Shown here one piece after another: positions 42,692 to 55,859 of a stretch of 64,000 nucleotides of DNA (position 1 is its first letter; every line of letters begins with the position of its first letter). The stretch is from Batillaria attramentaria. Taxonomy: Eukaryota > Mollusca > Gastropoda > Batillariidae. The notes beneath the pieces are model-generated. The model worked only from the letters and a program-made list of their open reading frames with translations, was not told the DNA's origin and made no database searches. The position numbers and the translations under genes were made by a program. The stretch covers positions 1,717,501-1,781,500 of the forward strand of contig JACVVK020000014.1 of assembly GCA_018292915.2 (NCBI GenBank), given 5' to 3'.

Positions 42692-43056
42692 CAGGCATGT
42701 GCTGATTCTGTCAAGTACTAAAGGAATGGCTGTTTTGGAAGGGAAGCAGTCTGTATAGATGCGCGTTACCATAGGGTAAGACCAGGCATGTGCTGATTCT
42801 GTCAAGTACTAAAGGAATGGCTGTTTTGGAAGGGAAGCAGTCTGTATAGATGCGCGTTACCATAGGGTAAGACCAGGCATGTGCTGATTCTGTCAAGTAC
42901 TAAAGGAATGACTGTTTTGGAAGGGAAGCAGTCTGTATAGATGCGCGTGACCATAGGGTAAGACCAGGCATGTGCTGATTCTGTCAAGTACTAAAGGAAT
43001 GGCTGTTTTGGAAGGGAAGCAGTCTGTATAGATGCGCGTTACCATAGGGTAAGACC
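42692..43056. repeat. 91-bp tandem repeat, four near-identical copies
   Basis: Units start at 42692, 42783, 42874 and 42965 (CAGGCATGTGCTGATTCTGT theme) and differ by only one or two bases. The array starts 189 bp after the ANK-KEN stop codon, probably in the 3' UTR. Confidence 0.95.
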
Positions 43057-43249
43057 ACGGTATAATGAAAAGTTGTTTACCTTTCCAAGAAAGAACTGAC
43101 CAAAAAAAAAAAAAGTTAAAAGCTTTTGACTTACTTCCCCCATAAAGTTAATCAGTACGACACTACAACTGTAGTAGGAATTAAGTCTGGTATGGCAATT
43201 TACAGTCAGATTCAGAACTAAGAAATGTGGTATTCACACCATCCTTCTA

Positions 43250-43482
43250 CAGACCTCAACATAAGTCAAGGACCACTTGCAAACTGGGCTAAAATTCCTG
43301 GAAGATGTCCGTGCAGCACATGGTGGTTTTTCAGCTTCAGCAAGCTTTGCAGGATGCATTGTTAACCCTTTAACACTTTCACAGCAAAAAAATTTGAAAG
43401 ATTCCTTGATGTCAATTTTTTTGTGAATTCTTAAAAATTAGACCTGTCTGTCAAGGTGGTCCTTGACTTATGTTGAAGTCTG
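43250..43482. mobile_element. MITE with about 30-bp inverted ends and TA target site
   Basis: The left end CAGACCTCAACATAAGTCAA and the complement of the right end (CAGACTTCAACATAAGTCAA) agree over about 30 bp with few mismatches. TA flanks both sides (43248-43249, 43483-43484). The 233-bp body has no open frame. Fits a Tc1/mariner-type non-autonomous element. Confidence 0.82.
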
Positions 43483-43834
43483 TATATATGAGGATGCGTG
43501 TGGAAATGTACAAGTGCTGTTAGACTTATCCACGTAATTACGAATCAGCAGAACAGTCTAGCGAGATGAATTTCTGTTGTAATTTTTTATGCAGCTAGAG
43601 AGATGAGATGCTGAAAAGGTTAGAAAAATAATTGAAGGCTGCATGCTTTTAAGATTTAGATCCCCATTTTAGTCACAAAACTTTTAAGAACAGTCTTATT
43701 TGATACGTTTTTATAATGATGGAAGTTGATAAATCCCTTTGATGTTTAGGGTGCTTTTTTGTGTAGGCTGACAATGAGTACAATATTTTGGAAGTTTTCA
43801 CAGCAGAATTCTACAGTCAGTGCCAGTTTACAGC

Positions 43835-44025
43835 CAGAGAGAGAGAGAGAGAGAGAGACTGTAGGTGTGTGAGTGTGCATGCGTTTAGATAGCACTTGTT
43901 CAGTTTGCATTTCACGAAGTGAAATAAACCAACTTGTGGATTCTGCTTTTCTTCTAAAACAGTAGAAGTCTCTCGCTGTCTCTCTCTCTTAACACAGTTG
44001 TTTTGTTTGTTTGTCCTGTCTAACG

Positions 44026-44067
<42 letters not shown>

Positions 44068-44136
44068 TAGAAGTCTATGTCTCTCTCAATACAATTCGCT
44101 TGTTTGTTCATTCTGTCTCGCGGCTCTCTCTCTCTG

Positions 44137-44200
<64 letters not shown>

Positions 44201-44271
44201 CTCTTACACAGTAAAAGTCTCCCTCTGTCTCTGTCTCTTTCTCAATTCGTTTGTTCATTCTCTCTGATGTA

Positions 44272-44326
<55 letters not shown>
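43835..44326. repeat. (GA)n and three (CA)n tracts with CTCTC spacers
   Basis: A GA block at 43837-43858 and CA tracts at about 44029-44064, 44138-44199 and 44273-44326. The spacers share a TAGAAGTCTMTSTCTCTCTC and TTTGTTYATTCTSTCT theme, so the whole is a higher-order repeat of about 115 bp. Confidence 0.85.
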
Positions 44327-44327
<1 letters not shown>

Positions 44328-44736
44328 CATAAGCTGCTGAGATAATGTGTTTATGTTGTCTTCCCAGATTGTTCATACAACCCACATGCACACAAAAATT
44401 ACCATTTCAAGTTACATGGCAATCGTCCCCAATATATCACCAGCGCTATGGTACAACGACATAACATTAGGTAACACATTCTACATGGCTAAAGAGATAA
44501 CACAGAAAACACCAGCTTCAACCAACACACTCATACCGTACTTCCAAACACAAGCTCATATGCATCCAAACATTTGAAATCACAGGCAGTCGCCATCTGG
44601 TGATATTTTTAAATTAGCGTGATGTGAGGCCTATCCAAAAGCACTGTTGTGAGTATAATTGAAATAGCAATTCTTCCTTGTTCTTTGTGCATCTACTCAA
44701 TAAGCAGAACGGTGGGAATCCGTAGGCAACTACAGG

Positions 44737-44907
44737 GGTGGGTGGGTGTTTAGGAATTTAGCGTCCTTTTCCACCAAGTAAGGGTGATCTCAAAGACGGG
44801 GCAACGAGAAAAAGACCAGCACAAATATCTGGCCCCAGCCGGGATTCGAACTCACGACCCGAGCACTGAGAGTCCAATGCTTTACCATTCGGCTATCCTG
44901 GTTCCCC
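44737..44907 (-). repeat. SINE-A, full length, with 11-bp target-site duplication
   Basis: Flanked by GCAACTACAGG (44726-44736, 44908-44918). Confidence 0.94.
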
Positions 44908-44969
44908 GCAACTACAGGGAAAACTCAACTGCTGAAATACATGTACTGTAAACGTACACCAGAACAGCA

Positions 44970-45239
44970 TACAATATCTGTAAATCATGTTGCACACATA
45001 TTTTCATCTTCACAACATAAGCAATATCGGTATCTCATTGAACGACACAACACCACTATAAACAGGAATGACTGGGCACCACAGGTTTTTGGCACCTGTG
45101 ATCAGCAGAAATGCAAGGTTGACATCTGCAGACGCCACACAACTGCCTTTAGTGATAAGAATGTAGCATGGGTTGCATGAACATGAACACAAGGTAACAG
45201 TCACTTCTTTCATTCATTCTTTCCGTCATCATCTATCTT

Positions 45240-45314
<75 letters not shown>

Positions 45315-45315
45315 C
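44970..45315. repeat. 280-bp direct repeat, copy 1, with (CA)n
   Basis: TCTGTAAATCATGTTGCACA through CATCTATCTTAGTACACAC recurs at 56192-56480 with few differences. Both copies run into a (CA)n tract. Confidence 0.9.
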
Positions 45316-45596
45316 CCAAAATATGTATCTTCAACAAAATATACATCATCACCAAGCTTACATTTCAAACGTTTTCACACCATCATGGTAAAACCTCCTA
45401 TCAAAGGCTCGAAGAACACATGAATCAGTAATGTACAAACTAAGCTACAGAACGTACACCTACATAACAATATGGCCTACATCAGTAAACAGTCTTCCTC
45501 CACGTTTCACAAGCATTTTACGGTCAAAATGCAAACCCGACATTTGATCCAGGTTTAGCTAAACACCTGGTGCTACTATGTGCTACTTTGCTGCAC

Positions 45597-45655
45597 AAAC
45601 CTCCATCCTACCATTCACTCTGGTGCGTGCATCGTACTTCCGTATTCCGCGAAAG
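45597..45655 (-). repeat. SINE-D fragment
   Basis: CACAAACCTCCATCCTACCA and TTCACTCTGGTGCGTGC match 1250-1290. Confidence 0.5.
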
Positions 45656-46022
45656 CTAACTCTTCTTCAAAAGACGGACAAGAGATTTGTTCGTGTGCAC
45701 ACTTGATACCTTTTATTTAGTTCTACAGCTAATTAGATTGTGGTATTGCGCTTGAAAGTTGGAACGCTTCACATGAGAAAGATGAACTACATACACAGAA
45801 AGTGTATTATTGCACTGTCACATCTGAACATGCATAAACTTGAGAAGCAAGAGAAAGTATGTTTGCTGAGAGTTTCATTAGAAGTGCATGACAGTCGCCA
45901 CCACAGTGTCCTCTCAAAAGTTTAAGTCACTAAATCTCTGCTGAGAGAAAAAACGGGAGACCAAGGAGAGTTGATTCGAAACAAAAAATGATATGAAAAA
46001 AGCCAAACAAACAAAATAAAAA

Positions 46023-46059
<37 letters not shown>

Positions 46060-47012
46060 TGAACACCCCACCCCATCTTCCATGTGCTTCTTCACCTAGA
46101 CCTTAAAAAAAAAAAAAAAAAAAAAAACTGTCAAAACTGAGTTGTCCATTCTTGTTGAACATTTGACTGGAGATCACAGAACATGCAAAGAAAGTTGCAA
46201 GGGGAAAGTACATGCTGAGTGTGTAACTCCCTGCTAAAGACAGAAACAACTGAGATACTTACGCCACTTACTGTAGATATGACACCGTCTACAATGCATT
46301 CTGTAACTTGCAACAATCGCAATACCCATCATGGCACTGCGTATCTCATACCACGCAAAATCCCGTACCTGAGTTACATTCACAGTCGCGCAGTCCAGTT
46401 CTGAAGATGTAAATAATGATACATGTTGTATGTATACAACTTTAACATTGTTAGAACCATCACAAAAATCAAATACTGGTATATGAACAGAGCGTAGCCT
46501 GACAGTAAAGGTAGAGAAACCAACCCAGATGAGTTTTTGGTACAATATAGCACTGGCATGCTTTACAAGTGTCCAATACCCATTCTCTGTTTTGTAAAAC
46601 TACAAAGGAAAAGCAGCTGCAAAGATTTTTCTGAAGCCTAAATTCAAGCCTCTTTTTCACAAGTCCAGTCATAACCTATCTTATCTTTTCTTCCCAAGTG
46701 ATGTCAGCTGCTTTTTTAACCCAAAATGATTTGGTATAGATTACGAGTGTTTGGTAAATATTCTCCAAATGACACAAAAAGACAGATTTTGTGATGCTGT
46801 TGCGATGTAAGAGCCCAACACCTCAAGTGACATTTGCACGCAACCTATTCTCAATAAGCTGTGAGATCACATGGCGAGTGCTGAGCAAAACTGCATGTCC
46901 CTAGCTCTACACTGTCCCTATGATAACCTGAGGAATAATCAGAAGAAAATCCTAAAACATCATGAGAACATCCCTACCATTCCAATACTTAAATTAGAAT
47001 ATATGAAGTCAC

Positions 47013-47460
47013 CGGCCCCCATAGTGTAGTGGTTAGCACTTCGGACTATGGACTGGGAGACCCGGGTTTGATTTCCAGCCTAGGTCGGCTCCTACCCAGA
47101 GCGGGTGTGCTATGGGCCCAATGGGGAGGCTGTGGCCACACAGCCGAGCTTCATCCACTTCACGGGTGCGACGTATGATGTGGATGATTACACGGCCGGC
47201 ACTGCAGGTACTGTAGTTCCCGAGCCTGGTTAATGCTGGGATATTTATGACAGGAAGCGTGGAATACAGCCCTGTCCCGCACTCCCAAACCACACAGACC
47301 TCATTAGCATCATCTTACCATCATCCTCATCTCCATCATCATGCATAATAAAAATTGCCCCATCTTCCCAGCCCTCCGTGGATTCCACCCATTACTAGGG
47401 AAGAACACCACTGGAGCTGGCAAAGAGTTGTGGCAGCAAAAAAAAAAGAAAAAGAAAAAA
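47013..47460 (+). repeat. SINE-C, full length, with 17-bp target-site duplication
   Basis: tRNA-like head (ATAGTGTAGTGGTTAGCAC; GGGTTTGATTTCC), body, and an A-rich tail. Flanked by perfect AGAATATATGAAGTCAC (46996-47012, 47461-47477). Confidence 0.95.
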
Positions 47461-48129
47461 AGAATATATGAAGTCACGAATACTGCAAGAGTGTGAGAAA
47501 AGTGAAACATTCTCCGACGCTTTGGTACTGCTGGTCACGATGCCCTAGTCTTTATCATGATAATACTTATCCCACTGACCTAGGGAAATCAGTTTTAGCG
47601 TGATACACAGCTGATGTCCTTAGACAAAAACTGCATCAGAGCAGAGTTAAAACGTCACAGACAGAACCACGCATGAATACAACCAGCTGTTTGGGAAAGA
47701 AAAATAAAATGTACCTCACAGTTACGTACACGTTTTACATATCTCTCGGTCCCCTTTCATTCTCGGGCCTTTCATTTTACCGTACATCTGCCATACTAGG
47801 TAATGAATAGTAACCCAATCAGCACAAGAGATTATGGACTCAAAACATAACTGAGGACTAATCGTTCATTTCAGATGTCCCCCACGGGTGATTCGAAAGA
47901 CATCCATAAGAGATAACTCGGATACACACACTGTAAGTCGACATTTAGATTCGGAGTCCACAATCTTTTTTACCGACGTTAATGCAGAGTGTGACAGCCT
48001 CAACATTCAAATTGCACAATAGAAGGTTTGGTTTTTTTTTTCCCCCATTCACGTGTTGCAATGTTTGTTCTCCAGGGTGTTCTTTCAGTACATATTTTCT
48101 ACACCTCTCTTCCCATCTGCAGGACTTAA

Positions 48130-48470
48130 AATGCTCCATGATCCCAAAGGAGGAATTTTGTGTAGGTATTAACTGACGAATGGCAAAGCCACAAGCGTGT
48201 ATCTGCAAAGACGGAAATTTTTTTTTGTTAATTAGACTAAAATCTGTGCAGTTTGGTGCATCACTTTTGGCATGATTTTAAGTGCTTGAACAGAAGAGGA
48301 AACCCTTTTTCTGGAGCATATTGTTTAGAATTAGACTAAAATCTGTGGAATCATACCAAAACGTACGATTTTATGTGCTTTCAAAGAGGAAATACAGTTT
48401 TTGTGGGGAGGAAAATTTTTAGCCAATAGGTGGAAAATTTTAAGCCCTGCATTTGTGCTGTACAGACAGA
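48130..48470. repeat. Dispersed repeat G, copy near STX16 3' end
   Basis: ATGGCAAAGCCACAAG, TAGACTAAAATCTGTGCAG and TTTGGTGCATC motifs recur in the same order at about 51280-51800. Class unknown. Confidence 0.55.
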
Positions 48471-48711
48471 CTCTAGCAGAACATTGCACGCAAAAGAGAA
48501 TCTCATCTGAACACCATGCTTCCCTTCAGGGCATCCTCAGTGAAAGTTCGGGATTTTTTTTTTTTTTTTTTGCATCAACCTAAAATGCTTTTAAATGCAT
48601 TGTAATTCTTTTGAAGCTGACCAGCCCACTGTATTTCAAAGTCTGTGGAGAGAGAAGCACGTCAAAGTCTGTCAGTCATCAAAATCAGCGCCGGCCTACT
48701 TCCCGGCGTCG

Positions 48712-50160
48712 TTAGCTCTTCACAGCGATCAGGATGATGATGAGGATGACTATGACCAGCGCGAGGACCATGATGCACAGCATCTTGCGGTTCTTCTTCT
48801 GATATTTCTCAGCCTTCTGCAGCTGCTGCAGCCCTTTGTCCACTTGCACTGTGGCATGCTCAATGTTGTAGTCGATTCGGTCCAGTATGGTGCCCTAAAG
48901 GGGAAAAAACACCATGAATAAACTTCTAAATGCAGATGAGTTCAAAAGTGCACAAGTACAATTTAAAACTAAACTATGTATGATGTCCACAGTTGCCTTT
49001 ATCAGGTTTAAAGAAAGCAAAATGGACAAGGTCTTCTCGTTGAAGACCGGAAAGCTGAACATTTGTTGTTTTTGGTTTTTTTCCTTTGATGTAAGCACAT
49101 GGTATATTTGCCAATTATTAGCACAGTAATCATCAATGAGTATTCCTACAATAAGAACAGTCTATCCATTACTGTAACACCACCAAGAGCTCTCCATTCA
49201 ATTCCACAGCTATAATCATTAAAGTAGGATTTATCCCGATGGAAAGTCTTTATCAAATAAAAAATGTCTGCTCTTACAGTGACCAAAAATGAAAGTGAAT
49301 TTCAAAAGAAAAACTAAAAAAATCCTTCTTTTTTTTCTTTCTTTTTTTTTTTTTTTGGGGGGGGGGGGGGGAGGGGTTCTTTTCTTGTAATTGTAATATT
49401 ATTATTAATTTTAAGTATTTTCCGATGGTAATTATGATACAGGGATGGTTGCATGTAATGATATAACTGTGTATGTTTGTAAGCCCCAAAGTATGAATGT
49501 TTGTTCTATACAGTGGACTCCACTTATAAGGACATCCGATATAAGAACCATCGCTTATAGGGACACCCCAAAGCAGGTCCCTGCCAAAGTTGTTCTTTGT
49601 GATCACTTATTAAAACTCGCATAGAAGAACCCTCTGATATAGGGTTCATCGCTTATATGGACAGCACTTGCTAGGTCCCCACATCAAACTTTCCTCGGAT
49701 ATAAGAACCGCAAGTAGGAATGATCATTTCTAGGAAGTCTGCGATTATTCTATTTTTGGAACCCTCGCTTGTAAAGACACCATCTTGTTCCCAACACGAC
49801 CTCCCCTCGGATATAAGAACCGAAAGTAGAAGTTATGCTAGGTTCATTTTCGTTTCGTTTCATTTCCCGGAATTTCCAAGAAACATTTCTTCACGGAATT
49901 CTGCCTCTGAACTTCACTTACACTAACAACCCGACAGAGAGACAGATGGATAGTGGCAGTGAGTTTGTGGAGTGGGGAGGGGAGGAGCGGGGAGGGGGAG
50001 GGGTCGTTAAAAACCGTTATTTTCCCCTGCGAACGCCGTAGACTGGGAACACATTTGAATGTCTGGCCATCTTGTTTTTTGTTGTTGTTGAAAACTTGGC
50101 CAATAAATTTCCTTGTATCCTTGTATTCTTTAAAGTCATTTTGTCAAAATGTGATCGTAA

Positions 50161-50191
<31 letters not shown>

Positions 50192-50391
50192 TCTCTGTCT
50201 CTCTGTCTGTCTCTCTCTCTCTCTCTCTCATTTTCATTAAGACAGCTATTGTTACATAACTTCTAGAGTTATTTGCATTAAATTTATGTTTCGCGTACGC
50301 AAAAAAAGTAAACTATATTGCATCGAGATCAAGCCAACCAGCAAGTTCCACTTCATTGACGCAAAGGCTTAAACAAGCAAGAGATTGCCGT

Positions 50392-50439
<48 letters not shown>

Positions 50440-50911
50440 ACGCACGCACGCACACAGACCATTAGAGGTCGATATACGACTCTTTTTTACAGTTGTCCAC
50501 AATATTTTCTTCTTTCCTTGGTTATAAGAACACACACTAGCACAACTGACCTTATATCCGAGGTATGCTTATAAGAAACCTCGCTTATAAGGACACCCAA
50601 ATGCTGGCCCCGGCGCTGTTCTTATATCCGAAGTCCACTGTATATGTATGTATGTCAGATATACCAAAAAAACGAATAAAAAAAAAAATTAAAAAAATCC
50701 TTAGCCACGATAAAACGCACCTGGTCAACTATCATGGAGGCAACATCCTTAAAGATATCATTGAGGTCCTGGATGGATCGGACAATTTTTGCTATCTCCT
50801 GCTCACGATGCTGCATCACGGATGAGTTCTCCTCAACCATCTGCATCTGGGCAGTGGTAAACCCCTGCACAATCACACACAGCACACAATAAATAGCAGG
50901 GTGTGTGGTGT

Positions 50912-50959
<48 letters not shown>

Positions 50960-52023
50960 AGAAGCTTAACATGTTCTGTCCACTGCAAACAGTACAACAG
51001 ACACCGGAAGATGGCACCACGGATTTGACACAATTAAAGGATGCTAAAAGCTATGTGCACCTTTATTTATTTATTTTATTTTTTTTACTACTTTATTATC
51101 CCTTTTGAGAAATTTGGGCTGCTTCCCCTGGGGAAGCGTGTCACCGCGGTGCGGCGCCACCCAATACCTATCCTGTATTTTTTACAATTTTGGTATTATA
51201 ATGGTATTTTGAGCATGATGTTTGAAATGAACAGTACACATGAGTCAGAGTGTAATCCAAATACTATCAGGCTTACAATGGTCTATGATCCCAAAGCAGG
51301 AAAAGTGTGTAGCGTTTAGTGACAGAGTGGCAAAGCCACAAGTGCATGTCTGCTATGCTAGGGGGGGGGGGGGGTATCTGGGGGAGTGCTCCCTTGGAAG
51401 TTCTGTAAAAATTACACTAAAGTCTGTGCAGTTTGGTGCATTTTGGCATGAGTTTAACAGGGTTGCACATTTTCCACAGCTTCTATAAGACAAAGTGTCC
51501 TGGAAACAGTGAAGTGATAGGACACAGTGTCCTGGCCACTTAGTGGCAATAAAAATTTTAACAGGACAAAATTAATGTCCGCTTGAGGTGGGAAAAATAG
51601 GACATTTGAAATTTTTATAGGTCAATGTCCTGGGACCGACTTAAATGTGCAACCCTGGTTTAAGTAGCTCAGAGAATGAAACACTTTTTGGGAGGAAAAG
51701 TTTTAGAGTAAGACTAAAATCTGTGCAATTTGCTGCGTTTTGACATGATTTCAAGTGTTTCAGAGGTGGAAAATTTATGTTTAGCCAAAGGTGGACATCC
51801 ACCAAAAGGTGGACGATTTCAAGTCTTGTACTATACACATGGGTGCTAGCAACACGGGACCTACAAATCGGAAACCAGTTCAAGATGTTTTGCCAAATTT
51901 GAAAAGCCACAACTGCCACGACTTTGCACGAAGGAACCGCGACTTTCCCCGAAGGAATTGAAAAGCGGGGGGGAGGACGGCGGCGGCCAGCACAAACAGC
52001 TTACCGCAGTCAATATAACCACT

Positions 52024-52056
<33 letters not shown>

Positions 52057-52213
52057 GTGTCTGGGTTTACGTGAATTTTCAAATCGGAAATCCGATCTGA
52101 ATGATTTTCTGCCAAATCGGAAATCTGGGTTTACGTGAAATTTCAGATCAGAAATCCAGTCTGAATCGGAAATCTGCCACCCCTGTATACATACAGAGCA
52201 AACAAAACAAAAT

Positions 52214-52268
<55 letters not shown>

Positions 52269-54892
52269 ACACACACACACACACAAACAAAACCACCAAT
52301 GAAGTGTGGCTGCCTACCCTACCCCCAGCTTCTCATTTGATTAGACAAATTCCTACAGAGTGAGCGTACGTCAACCAGGCAACAATATCCCAACACCAAG
52401 AATCTACAACAGGAACTGACCTTGTCATAAATAACATCATCTCCTGTGGCAGTGTCCATCAGAAGACCTGAGTCTGGACCAAGATGTGTGCCAAAATACT
52501 GCTGTGAACGCTCCTCTCGGCTCTTCATTTCTGCAAAATGCATGTTCTGAACAGTGAGCAAGCAATATATCATTCTGTGATCCATTAAAGAAATAATTAA
52601 ATACAGAGAAAGCACCGCGTAAGTGACCCATTTTCATTCGGCAGACACCTTTACTGTGGACAGCCATGCACAAACACTTGTGCATACAAAGCTGGTACAC
52701 ACAAGTCCACAACAGTGCTCAGAATCAACTCATTTTTTCCCACATGGCATTTTGATGGCATTTTCCAAGAGCCGAATCAAAATTTTCTAAGCCATAATAA
52801 AACTTATCAGAAAGAAAAGTTCACAACCCAGACATCCGCATGCCAATGGCAGGAAATTTCTGTGCATCTGGCACTGACCACTACAAACATTTCAAGTCCC
52901 ACATCACAATAATCAGCATGTAGTAAGAACTTCCGCAAACCATAGTACAGAATTTTCGCCCCTTTTTCAATTTGTCTGCAGAGTAAACAATGGCAATCTG
53001 GGCCTGTTTGTTGGCTTTGTAAATACGTTTCATTCCGGGTAATAGTAAAAACAGTGAAAAATGAAAAAATATAAAAATAAAAATAATAAAAAATAATCAG
53101 CAAGTTAATACTTTTATTTATTGGCTGCGGACTTATTCAACCCGTGCAGGCAACACAACAGAGGTTACAAAAAGTTTTTATATTGCTTCTTCAAGGCAAA
53201 CATACTTTTTAAATATGCTGACTGACTGCGGCGGAAGTTTATTGACATTTCTTGCAGGGTGCGTGCAAGGGAAGCAACAATGTTCTGAGCTAACTTCTGC
53301 TCCAGTTGCCTGCCCTGCATGCTGTGTGCTCGAATCTGTTGGACGAGCCGCTGACAGTGGGAAAACAACTGTAACAACAGATAAACAAGACAGAAAGAAA
53401 GGATTAGCAGTGTTCCTGATTACGCACATGTGTAATGTATTTGTATGCACAAAACTCTTAAGCATGCGGCTTCCTCGCCTTGCTGATCGGCTGTGGCCGA
53501 CATGCTAAAATTCTCTCTCCTACTTGAATACTTTTGTAAACAACTACAACAAACGGTTTTGACTTTCAGACTTTTTGTACAAAAAGACCGTGGACCCAAA
53601 AAATTTACAAAAGGACCCTCTAAAGTATGGAGAGAGGGCCCCAGGGACCCTTGTATAAATTTTCAGATCACAGGGAACACTAGACTAGAGCAGTCACAGG
53701 GTAAATGGCACAAGGTATCACATGCAATGCTGTTCAAAGAAACAATGTAAGATAAGAAAGATAATGTAAATGGCTTTTTGGCCACCAACCTGAGTGATTT
53801 GTTGTGTCTGGATTTCTATGGTGTGCTCCTCGTCAACACTGTCATCCAGTGTGGGACGATTCAGGTGTTTGTCATGCAAAGCAGACAGTTCTTTCACTGA
53901 AGGAAAAAATAGCATAAGTAAAACCATCTTACTACTAATGCATATCGCTCTGAGGTAAATGAGGCCAATTAGCCTGAGAAACGTTTTAGCTGAGGGACTT
54001 CAGTGTGGAAACTGAAACCACCATGAATTGTCTCCATGACATTTCTGCACCAAATTATAGTGACAGTCATGGTGAGATGGTCCAAGGACTGCACCATGAC
54101 TGACCACCATGACTACAAGAGAAAATTGCTGCAAGATGATGTTGTCACTGACCCTGACCACAGTGAAAGCTTGTCATGAATGGTTGCAAAGAGACAGCCC
54201 TGATATCTAACCAGACTTGCACACATCCATGTTTAAAAAAAAAAAAAAAATCCCATTACAGGAAACATGTACTGCTATTGTCAGAGTACTGTCAACTTAC
54301 TTTTTTCTTTGATTTTTGTGAAGTCATATTGAATTTCCGTCACTTTGTCAATCCAGTCAGGAGGCAGAGCAGACGCCCGAGCGGAGGCCAGACCCAACTC
54401 TGGATCCACATGGGCGCTGGCCATAAGTGAGGTACGGTCATCTGCCGTCTGCGGACATAGAACATAATTATAATCCATGCAAGCAGAGCTGTATAAGACT
54501 TCGTGACACTTACGACAAACCAAACAGCAGTGCTGATGATTCAGACAGTCTATAGTATTTAGCCCCCACCGAGCAAGTTCAATACTCAATCTCTGCATTT
54601 TCCACACTGAGATGGCTGAATATTTCAAAACTGATGAGTGAACAATGAAGTAACCTCGATTGTGATACATGTACTGCCATCACTCAGGCATCAGTGTGTG
54701 AGAAAGAGCGATGCGGTTGGGGAGGGGTAGTGCGATGGTTTGAAATTAAAGCATCTCAAATTTTCTAAGGATGTCGATGATACCAGTATCTTCGGCGACG
54801 GGGATTCGAACCGTACTGGGATGTTGGTGATCTGTATTGAACAGTGTCAATTAGAAAGCCTGACTGGAGCACACATTTACACAGAGAGGCTC

Positions 54893-54929
<37 letters not shown>

Positions 54930-55033
54930 GGATCGCTAATGCTCAAGCCTACCTGCTCAGAAAATATATGCCTGCTTTGGAGAGCATTGTTCCTCATTAA
55001 AATGAAGACTTCGGTTAGACTTCGTGTCGCCAT
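48712..55033 (-). CDS. STX16: Syntaxin-16, Qa-SNARE of the trans-Golgi network
   Basis: The seven minus-strand coding exons are 55033-54953, 54448-54301, 53896-53790, 53368-53206, 52530-52421, 50864-50721 and 48894-48712. All are GT-AG and in phase, giving 311 residues (human about 325). The N-terminal peptide [16 protein letters not shown] is the VPS45-binding segment of Tlg2/syntaxin-16. [13 protein letters not shown] lies in the Habc region. The SNARE helix ([20 protein letters not shown]) ends at zero-layer Gln251 followed by [10 protein letters not shown], and the tail anchor is residues about 289-308 after [10 protein letters not shown]. The serine-rich insert found between exons 1 and 2 in the longest human isoform is absent. 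The protein mediates endosome-to-TGN vesicle fusion. It lies 0.8 kb downstream of FAAP24, same strand. Confidence 0.96.
49511..50640. mobile_element. Pogo/Tigger-like non-autonomous DNA transposon in STX16 intron 6
   Basis: The ends CAGTGGACTCCACTTATAAG and the complement of the right end CAGTGGACTTCGGATATAAG are inverted, with TA on both sides (49509-49510, 50641-50642). Sub-terminal CTTATAAGGACAYCC and GATATAAGAAC motifs repeat in both arms. The 1,130-bp body has no transposase. The internal (CT)n is at 50161-50230 and (CA)n at 50395-50432. Confidence 0.82.
50904..50957. repeat. (GT)n next to STX16 exon 6
   Basis: The tract starts 40 bp upstream (on the gene strand) of the exon 6 acceptor at 50864. 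Confidence 0.93.
51275..51800. repeat. Dispersed repeat G, copy in STX16 intron 5
   Basis: Shares several blocks with 48130-48470; the TAAAATCTGTGCA block occurs at 51420 and again at 51715. Confidence 0.5.
52022..52180. repeat. Long G homopolymer and a 60-bp tandem duplication
   Basis: A run of about 29 G (about 52026-52055), then two copies of GGGTTTACGTGAAWTTTCAR plus TCRGAAATCC (52063, 52127). Intron 5 of STX16. Confidence 0.8.
52215..52286. repeat. (CA)n microsatellite
   Basis: One CATA interruption. STX16 intron 5. Confidence 0.95.
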
Positions 55034-55286
55034 TTTCAGGCGATGGTTCGTTTTTAGCTGTCCCGTCAGAAAAGCATCATTCTGTACGTGGATCCCATTA
55101 TGCGGCGTTTCGGTGTCGTAAGCGGTCCCAATAGTTTACTTCCTGTTGTCGCATACAACATTCACAACTTGAGTTCCTTCCCTTAGTTCGTCTGCCTGTG
55201 AAGCCTTCATGGCAATGATACGTCAGTTACAAACGTAAACATGCGATGCTAGATACCCCATAACTTACAACTCCTGTAAGAATGGC

Positions 55287-55317
<31 letters not shown>

Positions 55318-55859
55318 TGAAAACAGATTTTTTGCCATCCTTTCGAGCTGATTTGTGCATTTCATCACTAACAAAAGAAACCACAGTTTACATAGCAACA
55401 CGTTTGCTAAACACTGTTATGCAAAAAAAAGTTTATTCTGAAAAATCATAACATTCAGACAAAGGGCAAGTCAATGGTCAGGCAATACTTAAAAAGATAA
55501 TAAGCAAATGAAATGATAACCAAAGGCAGAGTGCGACTGTACATGAACTAAATTCTTCGTCTTGTTACAAATCACGATACGCTCAACCATGGATATCCCG
55601 CCAATGGACATACACTGAATATACACGTACAACATAGTTCACACTTCCCTGACACAATGTCAGTCACAATTTACCTCCCTTTCACCTGATGCGGTTTTCG
55701 GAGGGGACAGTACCCAGTCAGGACTATACAATAATCACTGCCAGCACTGAAGAGCTGGAATCAAGGTATTTTGCTTATCACATGGTCAGTTCTGAGATAG
55801 ACTGACAGCGCTTCAATTTGAAAGACTTGCAGGTTAGGCATCACAGTCACAGCTAACAT
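55034..55859. other. Intergenic between STX16 start and FAAP24 stop
   Basis: Must hold the STX16 promoter and the FAAP24 3' UTR. A minus-strand AATAAA is read at 55429-55434. A (CG)n-(TG)n run is at 55285-55318. No gene. Confidence 0.5.

Larger units (their letters stand above)
42504..48711. other. Intergenic gap between converging ANK-KEN and STX16 genes
   Basis: Holds the untranslated ends of both genes, whose limits cannot be set, plus the repeats listed separately. No additional coding exon is supported. Confidence 0.6.

Noticed and set aside
42692..43056. CRISPR-like array
   Set aside because: Units are contiguous 91-bp tandem repeats without spacers in a eukaryotic gene region.
47033..47293. 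86-residue minus-strand frame
   Set aside because: Lies wholly within a SINE-C copy with a 17-bp target-site duplication.
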